A program made the position numbers and the translations under genes. From DASZVB01 sp036272055 (lineage in GTDB: Bacteria; Myxococcota_A; Polyangia; Polyangiales; Polyangiaceae): a DNA stretch of 64,000 bases. Position 1 is the first letter of the stretch. Every line of letters starts with the position of its first letter. The stretch lies in NCBI GenBank assembly GCA_036272055.1, contig DATAZL010000005.1, positions 14,410 through 78,409 on the forward strand, in the 5' to 3' direction. Below the pieces are notes generated by a model. The model ran no database searches. It was not told the DNA's origin and was given only the letters and a program-made list of their open reading frames with translations. This document shows positions 17,150 through 26,376 of this stretch, in pieces.

Positions 17150-18073
17150 GTGCGCGACGATCTTCTGCGCGTGCTCTTCGTCTGCTGCGACGACGCCATT
17201 CCGCTCGAGTCGCACCTCGTGCTCGCCCTGAAGACGCTCTGCGGTTTCGACGTCCGCGAGATCGCAGCGCGCCTCTTCATGACGGACGCCAACGTCTACA
17301 AGCGCCTGGGCCGCGCGCGAACCCGGCTCCGAGAGCTTCCACTCCATGAAGCGGACCTGACGCTCGAGCAGCTGTCGTCACGGCTCCCCGCTGTCCGGGC
17401 CGTGCTGCACCAGCTCTTCACCGAGGGGTATCTCTCGTCCCACGCCGAAACGTCGATTCGCCGCGAGCTCTGCGACGAAGCGCGTCGTCTCACCGAGCTC
17501 CTCTCCGAGCACCCCGTCAGTGCCACGCCAGAGACGTTCGCGCTGCTCGCCCTGATGCATCTCCACCTCGCGCGGCTTTCCGCGCGACAAGACGCAAGCG
17601 GCGGCCTTCTCCTGCTCGAAGAGCAGGACCGGTCCCTCTGGGACGCCCGTCACATTCACGACGGCCTATCGTGGCTCGGCCGGTCGTCCATAGGCGACGT
17701 GTTCTCGCGCTATCACGCCGAAGCCGGCATCGCCGCCGAGCATTGCCTCGCCCCCTCCGTCGCGGATACTCGCTGGGATCGCGTCGTCGAATGCTACGAG
17801 CTGCTCGAGCGCGTCGCGCCGTCTGCGCTCCACACCTTGAATCGAGCCGTCGCGATCGCCGAGTGGCGCGGCCCCGCGGAGGCACTCGCTCTGCTCGAGG
17901 GACTCGCTCCGCCGACGTGGCTCGCCGGTTCGTACATGTGGGCCGCAGTCCTGGCCGATCTACATCGACGCTGCGGCAACGCCGACGGAGCCGCCGAGCA
18001 CCGTCGTATCGCGATCGACACGGCGCCCAACGACGCGATCCGCGAAGTGTTGCGACGACGGTTGGACGGGTAG
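17150..18073 (+). CDS. N-terminally truncated ECF sigma factor (DUF6596 type)
   Basis: About 307 residues matching the C-terminal three quarters of the about 410-residue sigma factors that follow YciI genes. Region 4-like LLRVLFVCCDDAIPLESHLV, LALKTLCGFDVREIAARLFM and KRLGRARTRLRELP are present. The DUF6596/TPR-like tail follows (LHQLFTEGYLSSHAETSIRR, ELCDEARRLTELLSEHP, ALMHLHLARLSARQDASG, HTLNRAVAIAEWRGPAEALAL). Region 2, needed for core binding and -10 melting, is missing. The original ATG overlapping YciI (17076) still exists but is in another frame, so about 120-150 residues were lost by deletion. Probably not a working sigma factor. Confidence 0.8.
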   Translation: MRDDLLRVLFVCCDDAIPLESHLVLALKTLCGFDVREIAARLFMTDANVYKRLGRARTRLRELPLHEADLTLEQLSSRLPAVRAVLHQLFTEGYLSSHAETSIRRELCDEARRLTELLSEHPVSATPETFALLALMHLHLARLSARQDASGGLLLLEEQDRSLWDARHIHDGLSWLGRSSIGDVFSRYHAEAGIAAEHCLAPSVADTRWDRVVECYELLERVAPSALHTLNRAVAIAEWRGPAEALALLEGLAPPTWLAGSYMWAAVLADLHRRCGNADGAAEHRRIAIDTAPNDAIREVLRRRLDG

Positions 18074-18127
18074 AGACAGCCGGCGCCACGGCAGTATTCT
18101 TGCGGCCTCCCGCCGTCGGCGTTACCA

Positions 18128-18712
18128 GTGGTTCTCGGCGCGACGGTCGGGCTCGCCGTCGCTGCATCGCTTCCTGGCGAGATGAGCTGGGCGCTCCGCA
18201 TCGTCGCAGGATGGGACGCGGGAAGCGGCCTGCTGCTCGTGATGATCTGGTTCCTCATCCTGGCAGGCGATCCAGTCGCGACTCGCTGTCGAGCGGCCGC
18301 GGCGGATCCCGGACACACGGTCGTGTGGGTCATTGTCCTCGGCGCGAGCGCACTGAGCCTCTTCGCCGGCGCGGGCCTGATGCGCCACGCGAAACGAATC
18401 GCGCCCGAGGCGGGCACGCTCCTCGTGTGTCTGTCGCTCGTCGCCGTGATCGCGGCGTGGTTTCTCACACACACGTCGTTCACCCTCAGGTACGCGCATC
18501 TTTACTACCGCGACGACGACGAGGGCGAAGGAGGGCTGTCGTTCCCCGGCGATCGCAAACCGGACGATTTCGACTTCGCCTACTTCGCGTTCACCGTCGG
18601 CATGTGCTTCCAGGTCTCGGACGTGACCGTCTCGAGCCCGCAGATCCGTCGCGCCGACGCATCGACGCGCCAGCTCCGGCCAGAGCTCCAGCGCGGTCGC
18701 GTCGAGCCGTGA
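18128..18712 (+). CDS. DUF1345-like membrane protein, C-terminus altered
   Basis: A 194-residue protein with about four hydrophobic helices (ATVGLAVAASLPG, GSGLLLVMIWFLILAG, VVWVIVLGASALSLFAG, LLVCLSLVAVIAAWFLTH). DUF1345 hallmarks are AHLYYRDDDEGEGGLSFPGD and DFDFAYFAFTVGMCFQVSDV. Family members are about 215 residues and end with one more membrane helix after the QVSD segment. Here that end is replaced by a polar Arg-rich tail, suggesting a frameshift or truncation. The GTG start lacks a clear ribosome site, so the N-terminus may also be shortened. Function unknown. Confidence 0.7.
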   Translation: MVLGATVGLAVAASLPGEMSWALRIVAGWDAGSGLLLVMIWFLILAGDPVATRCRAAAADPGHTVVWVIVLGASALSLFAGAGLMRHAKRIAPEAGTLLVCLSLVAVIAAWFLTHTSFTLRYAHLYYRDDDEGEGGLSFPGDRKPDDFDFAYFAFTVGMCFQVSDVTVSSPQIRRADASTRQLRPELQRGRVEP

Positions 18713-18837
18713 GCTCATCCTTCACGAGCATAGGCCGGATAGGAGTCATCTCCAACGCGTCGGGTGCGAGCCCGGCGACGTCCTCGCTCGCCCTGGCTCG
18801 CGTGCCAGAGCAAGGGGTTCATGTAGAATATCGTCCA

Positions 18838-19533
18838 ATGACGAACCTTCTCGGCGTGCTGCGGGGCATCGCGCTCGTAACTTGTTCCTCTCTGCTCGGA
18901 GCGGGATGCTCGAGCGATTCGTCGCCGGGTAACGCTGACGGCGGCAACGCCGGTGCCGCGTCGGGAGGGAGCTCCGGCTCGTCCGCTGGCTCGTCGGGAA
19001 AGGCCGGGTCGTCGGGAAGTGCCGGCTCGTCGGGAAAGGCCGGCAGTGGCGGAGCGGCGGCCGGCGGCTCTTCCGGAGCGAGCTCCGGTGGGCGCGCAGG
19101 AGCGACCGCGGGCGGCGCTGCGGGCGCGGCGCAAGGCGGCAACGCCGGCGCTTCCGCGGGGGGTGCTTCCGGCGCGCAAGGCTCCGGCGGCACCACCGAT
19201 CGCGACGCCATGACGGAGCCGACCGACGCGCAAGCGGACGCCGGCAGCGATCCCTGCTCGTCGTGCAAGGCCGGCGAGCTCTGCGTCGAGCACATCGTCG
19301 AGGGTGGCGCGCTGTTCCTCGCCGACGCCGGACGCTGCGCGAACGGCCGCGTACCCGTCCCGAGCGGCGGTCGAACCATCTGCGAGACGGCGCCGAGCTA
19401 CACGTGCGACAAGCTGCCGGTCGGGTGCAACGGGGCGTCCCATTGCGGTTGCGCACGCTCCCTCTGCAACAGCGCGAACCTCTGCAAGGACGTCTCTCCG
19501 ACGCTCATGCAGTGCACGTTGCAAGCGCCCTGA
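18838..19533 (+). CDS. Ser/Gly-rich lipoprotein with Cys-rich tail
   Basis: A 231-residue protein from ATG 18838, with a lipoprotein signal (VTCSSLLGAGCSSDS), a linker of about 95 residues of GSSGKAGSSGSAG and GGAAG repeats, and a C-terminal Cys-rich domain. That domain reads SDPCSSCKAGELCVEH, CANGRVPVPSGG, YTCDKLPVGCNGASHCGCAR and LCNSANLCKD. This tail is a recurrent small myxobacterial extracellular domain, probably disulfide-stabilised. The frame is open far upstream but only because of GC bias. No enzymatic motif seen. Confidence 0.82.
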   Translation: MTNLLGVLRGIALVTCSSLLGAGCSSDSSPGNADGGNAGAASGGSSGSSAGSSGKAGSSGSAGSSGKAGSGGAAAGGSSGASSGGRAGATAGGAAGAAQGGNAGASAGGASGAQGSGGTTDRDAMTEPTDAQADAGSDPCSSCKAGELCVEHIVEGGALFLADAGRCANGRVPVPSGGRTICETAPSYTCDKLPVGCNGASHCGCARSLCNSANLCKDVSPTLMQCTLQAP

Positions 19534-19552
19534 GCCCTGCCGGCGGGGTAAA

Positions 19553-20539
19553 TCACATGGCCTTCGCCACGTCGTCGATCATCACGATGTGACCGTCGAG
19601 CTCGTCGTCGCCGAACGGCTCGTCGCGCACAGGACGCAGCATGCCCAGAGCCTCCTCCGTCATGACGCGGGTGATTTCTTCGGGCTCGTCGTCCTCGAGG
19701 AATGCGCGTTCGCTTCGCGTCGACGTCGACGTCGGCTTCGCTGGAATGCTCCGGGCGGGAGACTCCGGCGACGCCTCGTAGCCGTGACGTCTCGCGATAC
19801 GCGGCCGGACGACGGCGTTCCAGAGGTCCGCCAGCGGCACGTGCTGCACGAGGACGCCCGGGCCCGCTGCCGCGAGCATGTCCACCGCGGTGAAGCCGCG
19901 TCGATTCTTCCCGTTCTCGAGCGCGCCGCGAAGCACGGCACCGAGAAGTTCTCGCGGTAGCCAGTTCGCGAGCTCGGGCATGGTGAGGGCCTCCACCACG
20001 TCGCGCTGATCGATCAATTCGTCTTCGAGAGCGCTGTCGAGCAGGTACGCGATGTGCTCCCGCGCGACGGCAGCGGCCTGTCCGGTAGACGCGACGTTCC
20101 AGAATTCGCCTTCGCTCACGAATTGCCAGAGCTTCTGCGGCTCGAGGTGGCGAACGCAGTCGTCGGCCGTGAAGAGCTCGACGATCGCCTCCGCGTTCGT
20201 TTCACCCTCGTCGAACGCGAGCCGGAGATCGGCCGCCGCGTCCTCCCACGACTTCCTCAGCGCGATCTTTTCTCTGACCCCTGTCGTCGATACCAGGATG
20301 ACCGCCCGGAGCTCGGCGTTGTGCTCGAGCCCCTTCATGATCGCGGAGGGCGGAAAATGTCTCAGCAGGTCGCCAGCCGTACGGCGTCCCCGCCCGAGAC
20401 CGTGCGCGATCGCGCGAGCGAGGAAGCGCTGAGCGCCATCTTCCAGCTTCGACACGAAGCCGAACGCAGCGGCAGTGGCGTGACGGGAAGATGCGTCCAC
20501 GGTTTTGCTCGTACCTCCGTCCATTGAACCACTGAGCAT
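19553..20539 (-). CDS. Conserved hypothetical cytoplasmic protein
   Basis: About 328 residues from ATG 20539 (MLSGSMDGG); ATG 20524 is an alternative. It is mostly helical with no signal or membrane segment. Segments such as GFVSKLEDGAQRFLARAIAH, AELRAVILVSTTGVREKIAL, LEPQKLWQFVSEGEFW and TVPELANWLPRELLG-like text recur as paired helices. The tail has an acidic run (EDDEPEEITRVM). I recall similar uncharacterised proteins in Polyangiales. No active-site pattern seen. It is divergent from the RNA helicase gene and convergent with the lipoprotein at 18838. Confidence 0.75.
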   Translation of the reverse strand: MLSGSMDGGTSKTVDASSRHATAAAFGFVSKLEDGAQRFLARAIAHGLGRGRRTAGDLLRHFPPSAIMKGLEHNAELRAVILVSTTGVREKIALRKSWEDAAADLRLAFDEGETNAEAIVELFTADDCVRHLEPQKLWQFVSEGEFWNVASTGQAAAVAREHIAYLLDSALEDELIDQRDVVEALTMPELANWLPRELLGAVLRGALENGKNRRGFTAVDMLAAAGPGVLVQHVPLADLWNAVVRPRIARRHGYEASPESPARSIPAKPTSTSTRSERAFLEDDEPEEITRVMTEEALGMLRPVRDEPFGDDELDGHIVMIDDVAKAM

Positions 20540-20688
20540 GTCCCCGGAACCGCACGACGTCCACAACGCGCCTCGTTGCGCCCTCGCACAGACCCCCAGC
20601 GCACATCGAGCGACGATGAGCGTCCCCGACTTACCTGATGCGCGCGGCGCGCTCACACTGGGCATGCGCGCCCGAGCGAAGGCGGACT

Positions 20689-21954
20689 ATGGTGCCGGCC
20701 GTGGGCAGTACCCCGACCTTCGCTGAACTCGGTCTTTCGAATGCGGTGGTGCGTGGGCTCGAGGCGCTGGGATACGTCGCGCCGACGCGCGTGCAGCTGG
20801 CGGCGATTCCGGCGATCTTGCGTGGAGGGGACGTCTGGGGGTCGGGGGAAACAGGGTCGGGCAAGACGGCCGCGTTTGCGCTTCCACTTCTCGAAACCTT
20901 GAGCGCGCCGAGGACAAAGTCGCCGCGACCCACTCGTGCTCTCATCCTGGTCCCGACGCGAGAGCTCGCGACCCAGGTCGCCGATGCCTTTCGCGACTAC
21001 GGCCGGTTTGTCGTGGACGGCCCAAAGGTGTGCTTTGCCATCGGGGGCGTGTCGATCAATCCGCAGATGATGGCGCTTCGCGGCGGCGCTGATGTGGTCG
21101 TGGCCACGCCCGGGCGCTTGCTCGATCTGGTCGAACAGAATGCGCTCCGGCTCTCTTCGGTGGAGACGCTGGTGCTCGACGAAGCCGATCGTCTGCTGTC
21201 GCTCGGATTTGCAGGCGAGCTCGCCCGGGTGCTGTCACTCCTCCCGGAGCGACGTCAGAACTTGCTCTTCTCCGCCACGTTTCCTTCCGCGGTCGCGGCA
21301 CTCGCAGAGCGGCTGTTGCACGAGCCGACGCGCATCGATTTGAACGTCGACGCAACACCCGTCGCGGCGATCGTTCAGCGCTTCATCGCGGTGGATACCG
21401 ACAAGCGTACGCTCCTGCTCCGGCACTTGCTCCGTGATTTCCCGCAAGCGCTCGTGTTCGCGGCGAGCCAGCACACGGTCGTGCATCTCACGGCGAAGCT
21501 CGAGCGCGCGGGCATCGACGCGCGCCCATTCCACGGAGATCAGAGTCAAGGCGCCCGGACGGAGGCGCTCGCGGGGTTCAAGGCGAAGAAGGTGCGCGTC
21601 CTCGTGGCGACGGATCTGGCCGCGCGCGGCATCGACATCGCGGAGCTCCCGCTGGTCGTGAACTACGATCTCCCGCGTTCGACCGTGGACTATCTGCACC
21701 GCATTGGCCGCACCGGACGCGCCGGCGAATCGGGGCTCGCCGTCAGCTTCGTCACGGCAGCAACCGACGCGCACTTCCGGCTGATCGCGAAGCGCTACGC
21801 GCTGAACGTCGAGCTCGAACGAATTGCGGGGTTCGAACCGACGGAGCTCGCTCCTTCGGCAGAAGCGTCGCACGGCGGCGTGAAGGGCAAGCGGAAGAGC
21901 AAGAAGGACAAGCTCCGCGAAGCACTCGCGCGGGCCAAGACCGAGAAGAGCTGA
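20689..21954 (+). CDS. DEAD-box ATP-dependent RNA helicase
   Basis: A 421-residue helicase; ATG 20689 has GAAGG upstream, whereas a longer GTG-type frame starts at 20638. All motifs are present in order: Q-motif (TFAELGLSNAVVRGLEALGY and Q), I GSGETGSGKTAAF, Ia PTREL, Ib TPGR, II VLDEADRL, III SAT, IV LVFAAS, V ATDLAARGIDI and VI HRIGRTGR. A short Lys/Arg tail (KGKRKSKKDKLREAL) likely adds RNA binding. It unwinds short RNA duplexes in ribosome assembly or decay, as in the RhlE/DbpA groups. The exact subgroup is not resolved. Confidence 0.95.
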   Translation: MVPAVGSTPTFAELGLSNAVVRGLEALGYVAPTRVQLAAIPAILRGGDVWGSGETGSGKTAAFALPLLETLSAPRTKSPRPTRALILVPTRELATQVADAFRDYGRFVVDGPKVCFAIGGVSINPQMMALRGGADVVVATPGRLLDLVEQNALRLSSVETLVLDEADRLLSLGFAGELARVLSLLPERRQNLLFSATFPSAVAALAERLLHEPTRIDLNVDATPVAAIVQRFIAVDTDKRTLLLRHLLRDFPQALVFAASQHTVVHLTAKLERAGIDARPFHGDQSQGARTEALAGFKAKKVRVLVATDLAARGIDIAELPLVVNYDLPRSTVDYLHRIGRTGRAGESGLAVSFVTAATDAHFRLIAKRYALNVELERIAGFEPTELAPSAEASHGGVKGKRKSKKDKLREALARAKTEKS

Positions 21955-22097
21955 TTCAGTCGGTCACGATTTGCCAGGGCCGTCTTGCTACCTTCGACCC
22001 CTAACCCCGCGCGCCAGATATTGAACAGTACACGCGGAACTTCGGGGTGAGATGCTAGCGACCCGTTCGCGTTAGGATGAATGCTCGGCGTGATCCA

Positions 22098-25000
22098 ATG
22101 GCGACCTCACGGTACAAAATCGATACGGTACTCGGGACGGGTGGCGCCGGCTTCGTCTGCAAGGCGCTGGATACGCTCGACGGTCGCACCGTCGCGCTGA
22201 AGCGTCTCGCTCCGAACAAGCTCGCGACGCCGCGAGAAGTCCAGCGCACGCAGGCGCTCTTCGAACGCGAGTACCATGTGCTCGCGCAGCTCGCGCACCC
22301 GCGGATCATCGAGGTGTACGACTACGGCGTCGACGACGAGGGGCCGTACTACACGATGGAGTGGCTTCAAGGCGCGAGCCTTCGGCAACGCTCGCCGCTG
22401 GCCCTCGTCGACGCCTGCTCGCTCATTCGCGACGTGGCCTCGTCGCTCGCCATCTTGCACTCGCGGCGGCTCGTCCACCGCGACGTGACCCCGCGGAACA
22501 TTCACTGCTCGAACGATGGCAACGCGAAGCTCATCGATTTCGGAGCGATGTCGCCGTTCGGAGTGGCCAAGGTCATCGTCGGAACGCCCCCGTTCATCGC
22601 CCCCGAGTGCATCCAATTCCAGCCCGTCGACGGCCGAACGGATCTCTTTTCGCTCGGGGCTTGCCTCTACTACGCCATCACGGGGAGGCACGCATATCCG
22701 GCTCGAACGATCGCCGAATTGCACACCTGCTGGCAAAGCGCCCCGTCGAGGCCCTCGCGCTTCGAGCGTACCGTGCCCGAGGCGCTCGATCGCCTGATCC
22801 TGGAGCTTCTCAGCCTGCAGCCGGCAGGGCGGCCCGGCTCGGCCGCGGAGGTCTTCGAGCGTCTCACCACCGTCGCTGCCCTCGATGCAGGCGAGCCCCC
22901 GACCGTCGCCCGCGCCTATCTGGCGCGCCCTGCTCTCGCGGGTCGGGACAGCGAGCTTGCGCGGATCCGTCGCCGTATGCTCCGCGCGGCTCGCGGCCAG
23001 GGCACCGCGATTGTGGTGACGGGGCGCGGGGGCGTCGGTCGGTCGCGGTTGTTCGAAACCGCCGTTCTCGAGGCGAAGCTCTCCGGTTTCACGGTGCTCC
23101 GCGCCGACACTTCCGAAGGACGCACGTCCTCCTTCGCCGCGATAAACTCGATAGTGCGAGGGCTCGCCGAGGTGACGTCCGAAGCATCCTCGCTCCTCGC
23201 GACGAGCAGCGAGGTAGACGTGGCCGGCGCCGCGCGGCCACGAAGTGAAACGATCAATGCGCTGGCTCACGCGATCTGCGAGGCCAGTCGCCATCGTTCC
23301 ATCGCGGTGACCGTCGACGACGTGCACGTCATCGACGACGAGTCGCTCGCGACGCTCGCTCTTCTGACCAACGCCGCAAAAGGACTGCGGCTCTTCGTTC
23401 TCACGACACTCGACGCCGACGAGATCCGGCAGCGCGATCCGGCTCTCTCACTGCTCCTCGCGTCCTCGGCGCGCATCGAAATCGGCCCCCTCTCCGCGTC
23501 GGAGACCCGCACGCTCCTGTCTTCGCTGTTCGGGGAAATTCCGAACCTCGATACGGTGTCGGCCGTCGCCCACGAGACGACGCGCGGGAACGCGCGTGAG
23601 CTCCTCGACGCGGCGCAGGAGCTGGTCGACAACGGGTTCGCCGGGTATGCCGGCGGCGCCTGGACCATCTCCGGTGACCCGAAAGCCATCGAGGCGGTGC
23701 TCGCACGCAGCACCGACGTCTCCCATCGTGTGCAGGCGCTTCCTCGGGACGCTCGTGAGCTGCTGTCGGTGCTGGCGCTCGATCGCGACATGCAGATAGG
23801 CCTCCGTGACTACTCCGACGTCGCATTCGGCGGGGACAAGGTGCGCGCGAACCAGGCGCTCACCGATCTTCTGCAGTCGGAGCTCGTGTCGCTGGTCGAG
23901 GACAAGTGCCGGTTCGGACGCGAAGCGGTTCGGGACGCGATCGTTCAGTCATTGCCGAGCGAGACGCGTCGCGAGCTCCACCGTCGCCTCGCCGAGCGGA
24001 CCGAGGCGGCGAATGCGAACCCGATCTACCCTGCGTACCACTTCTTTCTCGCGGGCAAGCCGCAGGAGTCGGCAGCGGCGGTCGACCGCTTTCGCGACGT
24101 CATCGAAGCACGCCCGAACGCGCCGATCTTGAGCCAGGCGATCGTGCACGACGCCCTCGAGATGATCGTCTACAGCGACGCAGACTTCAGCGATAATTTC
24201 CGGGCCGGGCACGGCGCGGGGATGGTCATGAACGCCATCTATCACGGTCTACCCGAGCGTGCGGCTCCCCACACGACGGAGTTCCTCGGGCGCCTGTCGA
24301 GGCTCACAGCCCTCGACGACTATCATGCGCGGACGGACCTGGAGCCCGGCGCGCGGCTCGGCATTACCCTGGGACTGGCTCACGCGCGCTGCAGCGAGGA
24401 TCCTCGCGGGCTCGACCCGGTGAACGCGGTTCGCAGGCTTTGCCAGCTCAGCATTTCAACGGCGCTGTGCGCGCGTTTCATGGCCGATCCGCACCTGCTG
24501 CGCGGCATTCCGGATCTCTCCCCGTTCGCGCCGCTGTCGCCCGGCGTCGCCCTGGCTGTTCGACTGGTGAGTGCGATGGGGATGCTCGTCCGGGGGCAAG
24601 ATTGGGAAGCCTGGGACGCCATCAACGGATTGCGCGAAGAGTTACGCGCGATACCGAGCGATGGGCTCGACCCGCTCACGCGGCTCTCGCTCGAAAGCGT
24701 CGCGCTCGGGCAGCTGTGCGCGCTGGAAGCCGAATATGCTTGCGCGACGGCATTGCAGCACATCGACGAGTACACGCCCAGATCGGCGAACATGGCGGAG
24801 AGCTGCCGCGCTCGCTACTACCTGGCAGAGGGGCTGCTGGCGCAGTCCGAGCTCGCGCGCCGAAACTTCGAAATCCTATCCGTACGTCCGGGTAGCTCAC
24901 GCGAAGCGCGAATCATCGAGCTTCCGACGTACCTCGTTCTCCACGCCATTTCCGATGACGTGCTCGGCTTGAAGCGCACGCTCGGAGGCATCGCAGAGGT

Positions 25001-26027
25001 CGCGAAAACGCGTCCGCACTGGGCCTCTCGCGTGGCCCTCGCTTCGGCTCATCTCCACCGGTGCCGCGGCGAGATCGCCGCCGGCCTCGCGACGATCGAG
25101 CGCTCGCTCGACGAGCTGCCGCCGGAGCATGGCGACTGGGCACCGAGCGCAGCGCTCCGGATCGCGCTGCTCGATCTCGCCGGCAATCCGGCGGCGGCCG
25201 TCGACGCCGGCGTCGCCTACCTCGCAGAATCCCGCGAGCGGCGCGTTCCGCCCGTCGGCATCATGCTCTCCCTTGCGCTCGCGTTTGCCAACGCGGGCAA
25301 CAGCGAGGCCGCCGAAGAGCACGTGACACTCGCTCGCCTGGCGCTCGAAGCTCGGGGCGTCTCCGGGATTCATCTCGGACGCTGCTACGAAGTCGGGGCT
25401 TGCATCGCCTCACTGCGCGGCGATCGAGCGGCCTTCAAGGAGCGCGCGGATGCGTGTGCCCGCTACTACCGGCGGGGCGAAAATCCCGTCCTGACGGCGC
25501 GGTACGATGCACTCTTCCGCGAGCGCCGGACACCGAGCGTGCGCGCCGCGCAGGGCGATCTCGAGCCCGTGACGGGCGCGAGAAAGCAAGCCGCGGCTGT
25601 GCATTCGACGATCAAGGACGGTAGCTCCGGCTCGGCCATCGCGAGCGATGCGCTTGCCGTCCTGGTCGAACGCACGGGCGCCAGAGGGGGCATCCTCTAC
25701 GCGCGGGTCGGTGACGAATGGACGCGATTCGCCGTCACCGCAGGCCTCACGGTATCGGGCAACCTTGAGGCCGTCGTCGCCGACTACTTGATGCAGGTGA
25801 GCGAGCCCGCCACGCAGACCGTGGGTCTATCCAGCCTTCCGAGGCGACCTACCGATCACAGCTGGACCTTCGATCCTGAGAGTGGTGAGCGCTGGGTTCC
25901 GTATCTCATCGATGGACCACGCACTGCAGGCGATCTGCCAATCGGCGCCGTGATCCTCGCCTTGCCGGGCGAAGAAACGGTCGAGATCCCCTCGATGAGC
26001 CTGATGGCCATCGGAAGAGCGCTCTAG
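22098..26027 (+). CDS. Giant Ser/Thr protein kinase with STAND-type ATPase and TPR region
   Basis: About 1309 residues (ATG 22077 would add seven). The kinase domain covers residues about 6-260: glycine loop LGTGGAGFV, Lys35 in VALKRL, HRDVTPRN at 128-135, DFG at 147-149 and APE at 168-170. An AAA/STAND ATPase follows (about 280-600). Its Walker A is GRGGVGRSR, with Arg where Lys is expected, and its Walker B region is IAVTVDDVHVIDDE. Then come about 550 residues of TPR-like helices and a short GAF-like end (LAVLVERTGARGGILYARVG). Soluble, like PknK-type regulators of myxobacteria. The kinase looks active; ATP hydrolysis by the second domain is doubtful. It stands alone with its own promoter region. 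Confidence 0.92.
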   Translation: MATSRYKIDTVLGTGGAGFVCKALDTLDGRTVALKRLAPNKLATPREVQRTQALFEREYHVLAQLAHPRIIEVYDYGVDDEGPYYTMEWLQGASLRQRSPLALVDACSLIRDVASSLAILHSRRLVHRDVTPRNIHCSNDGNAKLIDFGAMSPFGVAKVIVGTPPFIAPECIQFQPVDGRTDLFSLGACLYYAITGRHAYPARTIAELHTCWQSAPSRPSRFERTVPEALDRLILELLSLQPAGRPGSAAEVFERLTTVAALDAGEPPTVARAYLARPALAGRDSELARIRRRMLRAARGQGTAIVVTGRGGVGRSRLFETAVLEAKLSGFTVLRADTSEGRTSSFAAINSIVRGLAEVTSEASSLLATSSEVDVAGAARPRSETINALAHAICEASRHRSIAVTVDDVHVIDDESLATLALLTNAAKGLRLFVLTTLDADEIRQRDPALSLLLASSARIEIGPLSASETRTLLSSLFGEIPNLDTVSAVAHETTRGNARELLDAAQELVDNGFAGYAGGAWTISGDPKAIEAVLARSTDVSHRVQALPRDARELLSVLALDRDMQIGLRDYSDVAFGGDKVRANQALTDLLQSELVSLVEDKCRFGREAVRDAIVQSLPSETRRELHRRLAERTEAANANPIYPAYHFFLAGKPQESAAAVDRFRDVIEARPNAPILSQAIVHDALEMIVYSDADFSDNFRAGHGAGMVMNAIYHGLPERAAPHTTEFLGRLSRLTALDDYHARTDLEPGARLGITLGLAHARCSEDPRGLDPVNAVRRLCQLSISTALCARFMADPHLLRGIPDLSPFAPLSPGVALAVRLVSAMGMLVRGQDWEAWDAINGLREELRAIPSDGLDPLTRLSLESVALGQLCALEAEYACATALQHIDEYTPRSANMAESCRARYYLAEGLLAQSELARRNFEILSVRPGSSREARIIELPTYLVLHAISDDVLGLKRTLGGIAEVAKTRPHWASRVALASAHLHRCRGEIAAGLATIERSLDELPPEHGDWAPSAALRIALLDLAGNPAAAVDAGVAYLAESRERRVPPVGIMLSLALAFANAGNSEAAEEHVTLARLALEARGVSGIHLGRCYEVGACIASLRGDRAAFKERADACARYYRRGENPVLTARYDALFRERRTPSVRAAQGDLEPVTGARKQAAAVHSTIKDGSSGSAIASDALAVLVERTGARGGILYARVGDEWTRFAVTAGLTVSGNLEAVVADYLMQVSEPATQTVGLSSLPRRPTDHSWTFDPESGERWVPYLIDGPRTAGDLPIGAVILALPGEETVEIPSMSLMAIGRAL

Positions 26028-26036
26028 GTCCGTCCT

Positions 26037-26212
26037 CTACCGAACGACGACCCTCCACATTCCCGCGTCGAGGTTCGACGAGTAGAGGAGCCGGTGGGCC
26101 TTGTCGTAGCCGAAGGTGCCGCCCTGACTCATCATCGGGCTGGTGAGCGCTGTCCACTTCTGGCCGTCGGTCTCCGGGGAGCGCAGGGAGCGCAGGTAGC
26201 GCGGATTGCAGA
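26037..26212 (-). pseudogene. 3' remnant of a BNR/sialidase-like protein
   Basis: About 58 codons before a TAG read as the end of a secreted beta-propeller protein: DGQKWTALTSPMMSQGGTFG, YDKAHRLLYSSNLDAGMWRV. The final strand closing a BNR/sialidase-type propeller has this look (GGG-x-YD-x-x-HxLLYSSN-x-xGLWR). Upstream the frame is lost, so this is a fragment. It is convergent with the kinase gene. Family attribution is by recalled pattern. Confidence 0.5.
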
Positions 26213-26376
26213 AGCTCGGGCGTCTTCGAAATCACCGCTTTCGAAGTCTGCGTATCCTTCCTCGATCGCCGCCTCGAGCTTCGCTAGCATGGGCGCTGCT
26301 CCGACGGTTGGGGGCCGACCCCGCTCGGATAACCCGTCCCAGCGCGCATCGCGGTGGAGTACGATAGCGGGTCGGA

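Noticed and set aside
17671..18837. Upstream extension of the lipoprotein frame at 18838
   Set aside because: It is an Arg-rich out-of-frame reading of the sigma and DUF1345 genes; the lipoprotein signal starts at 18838.
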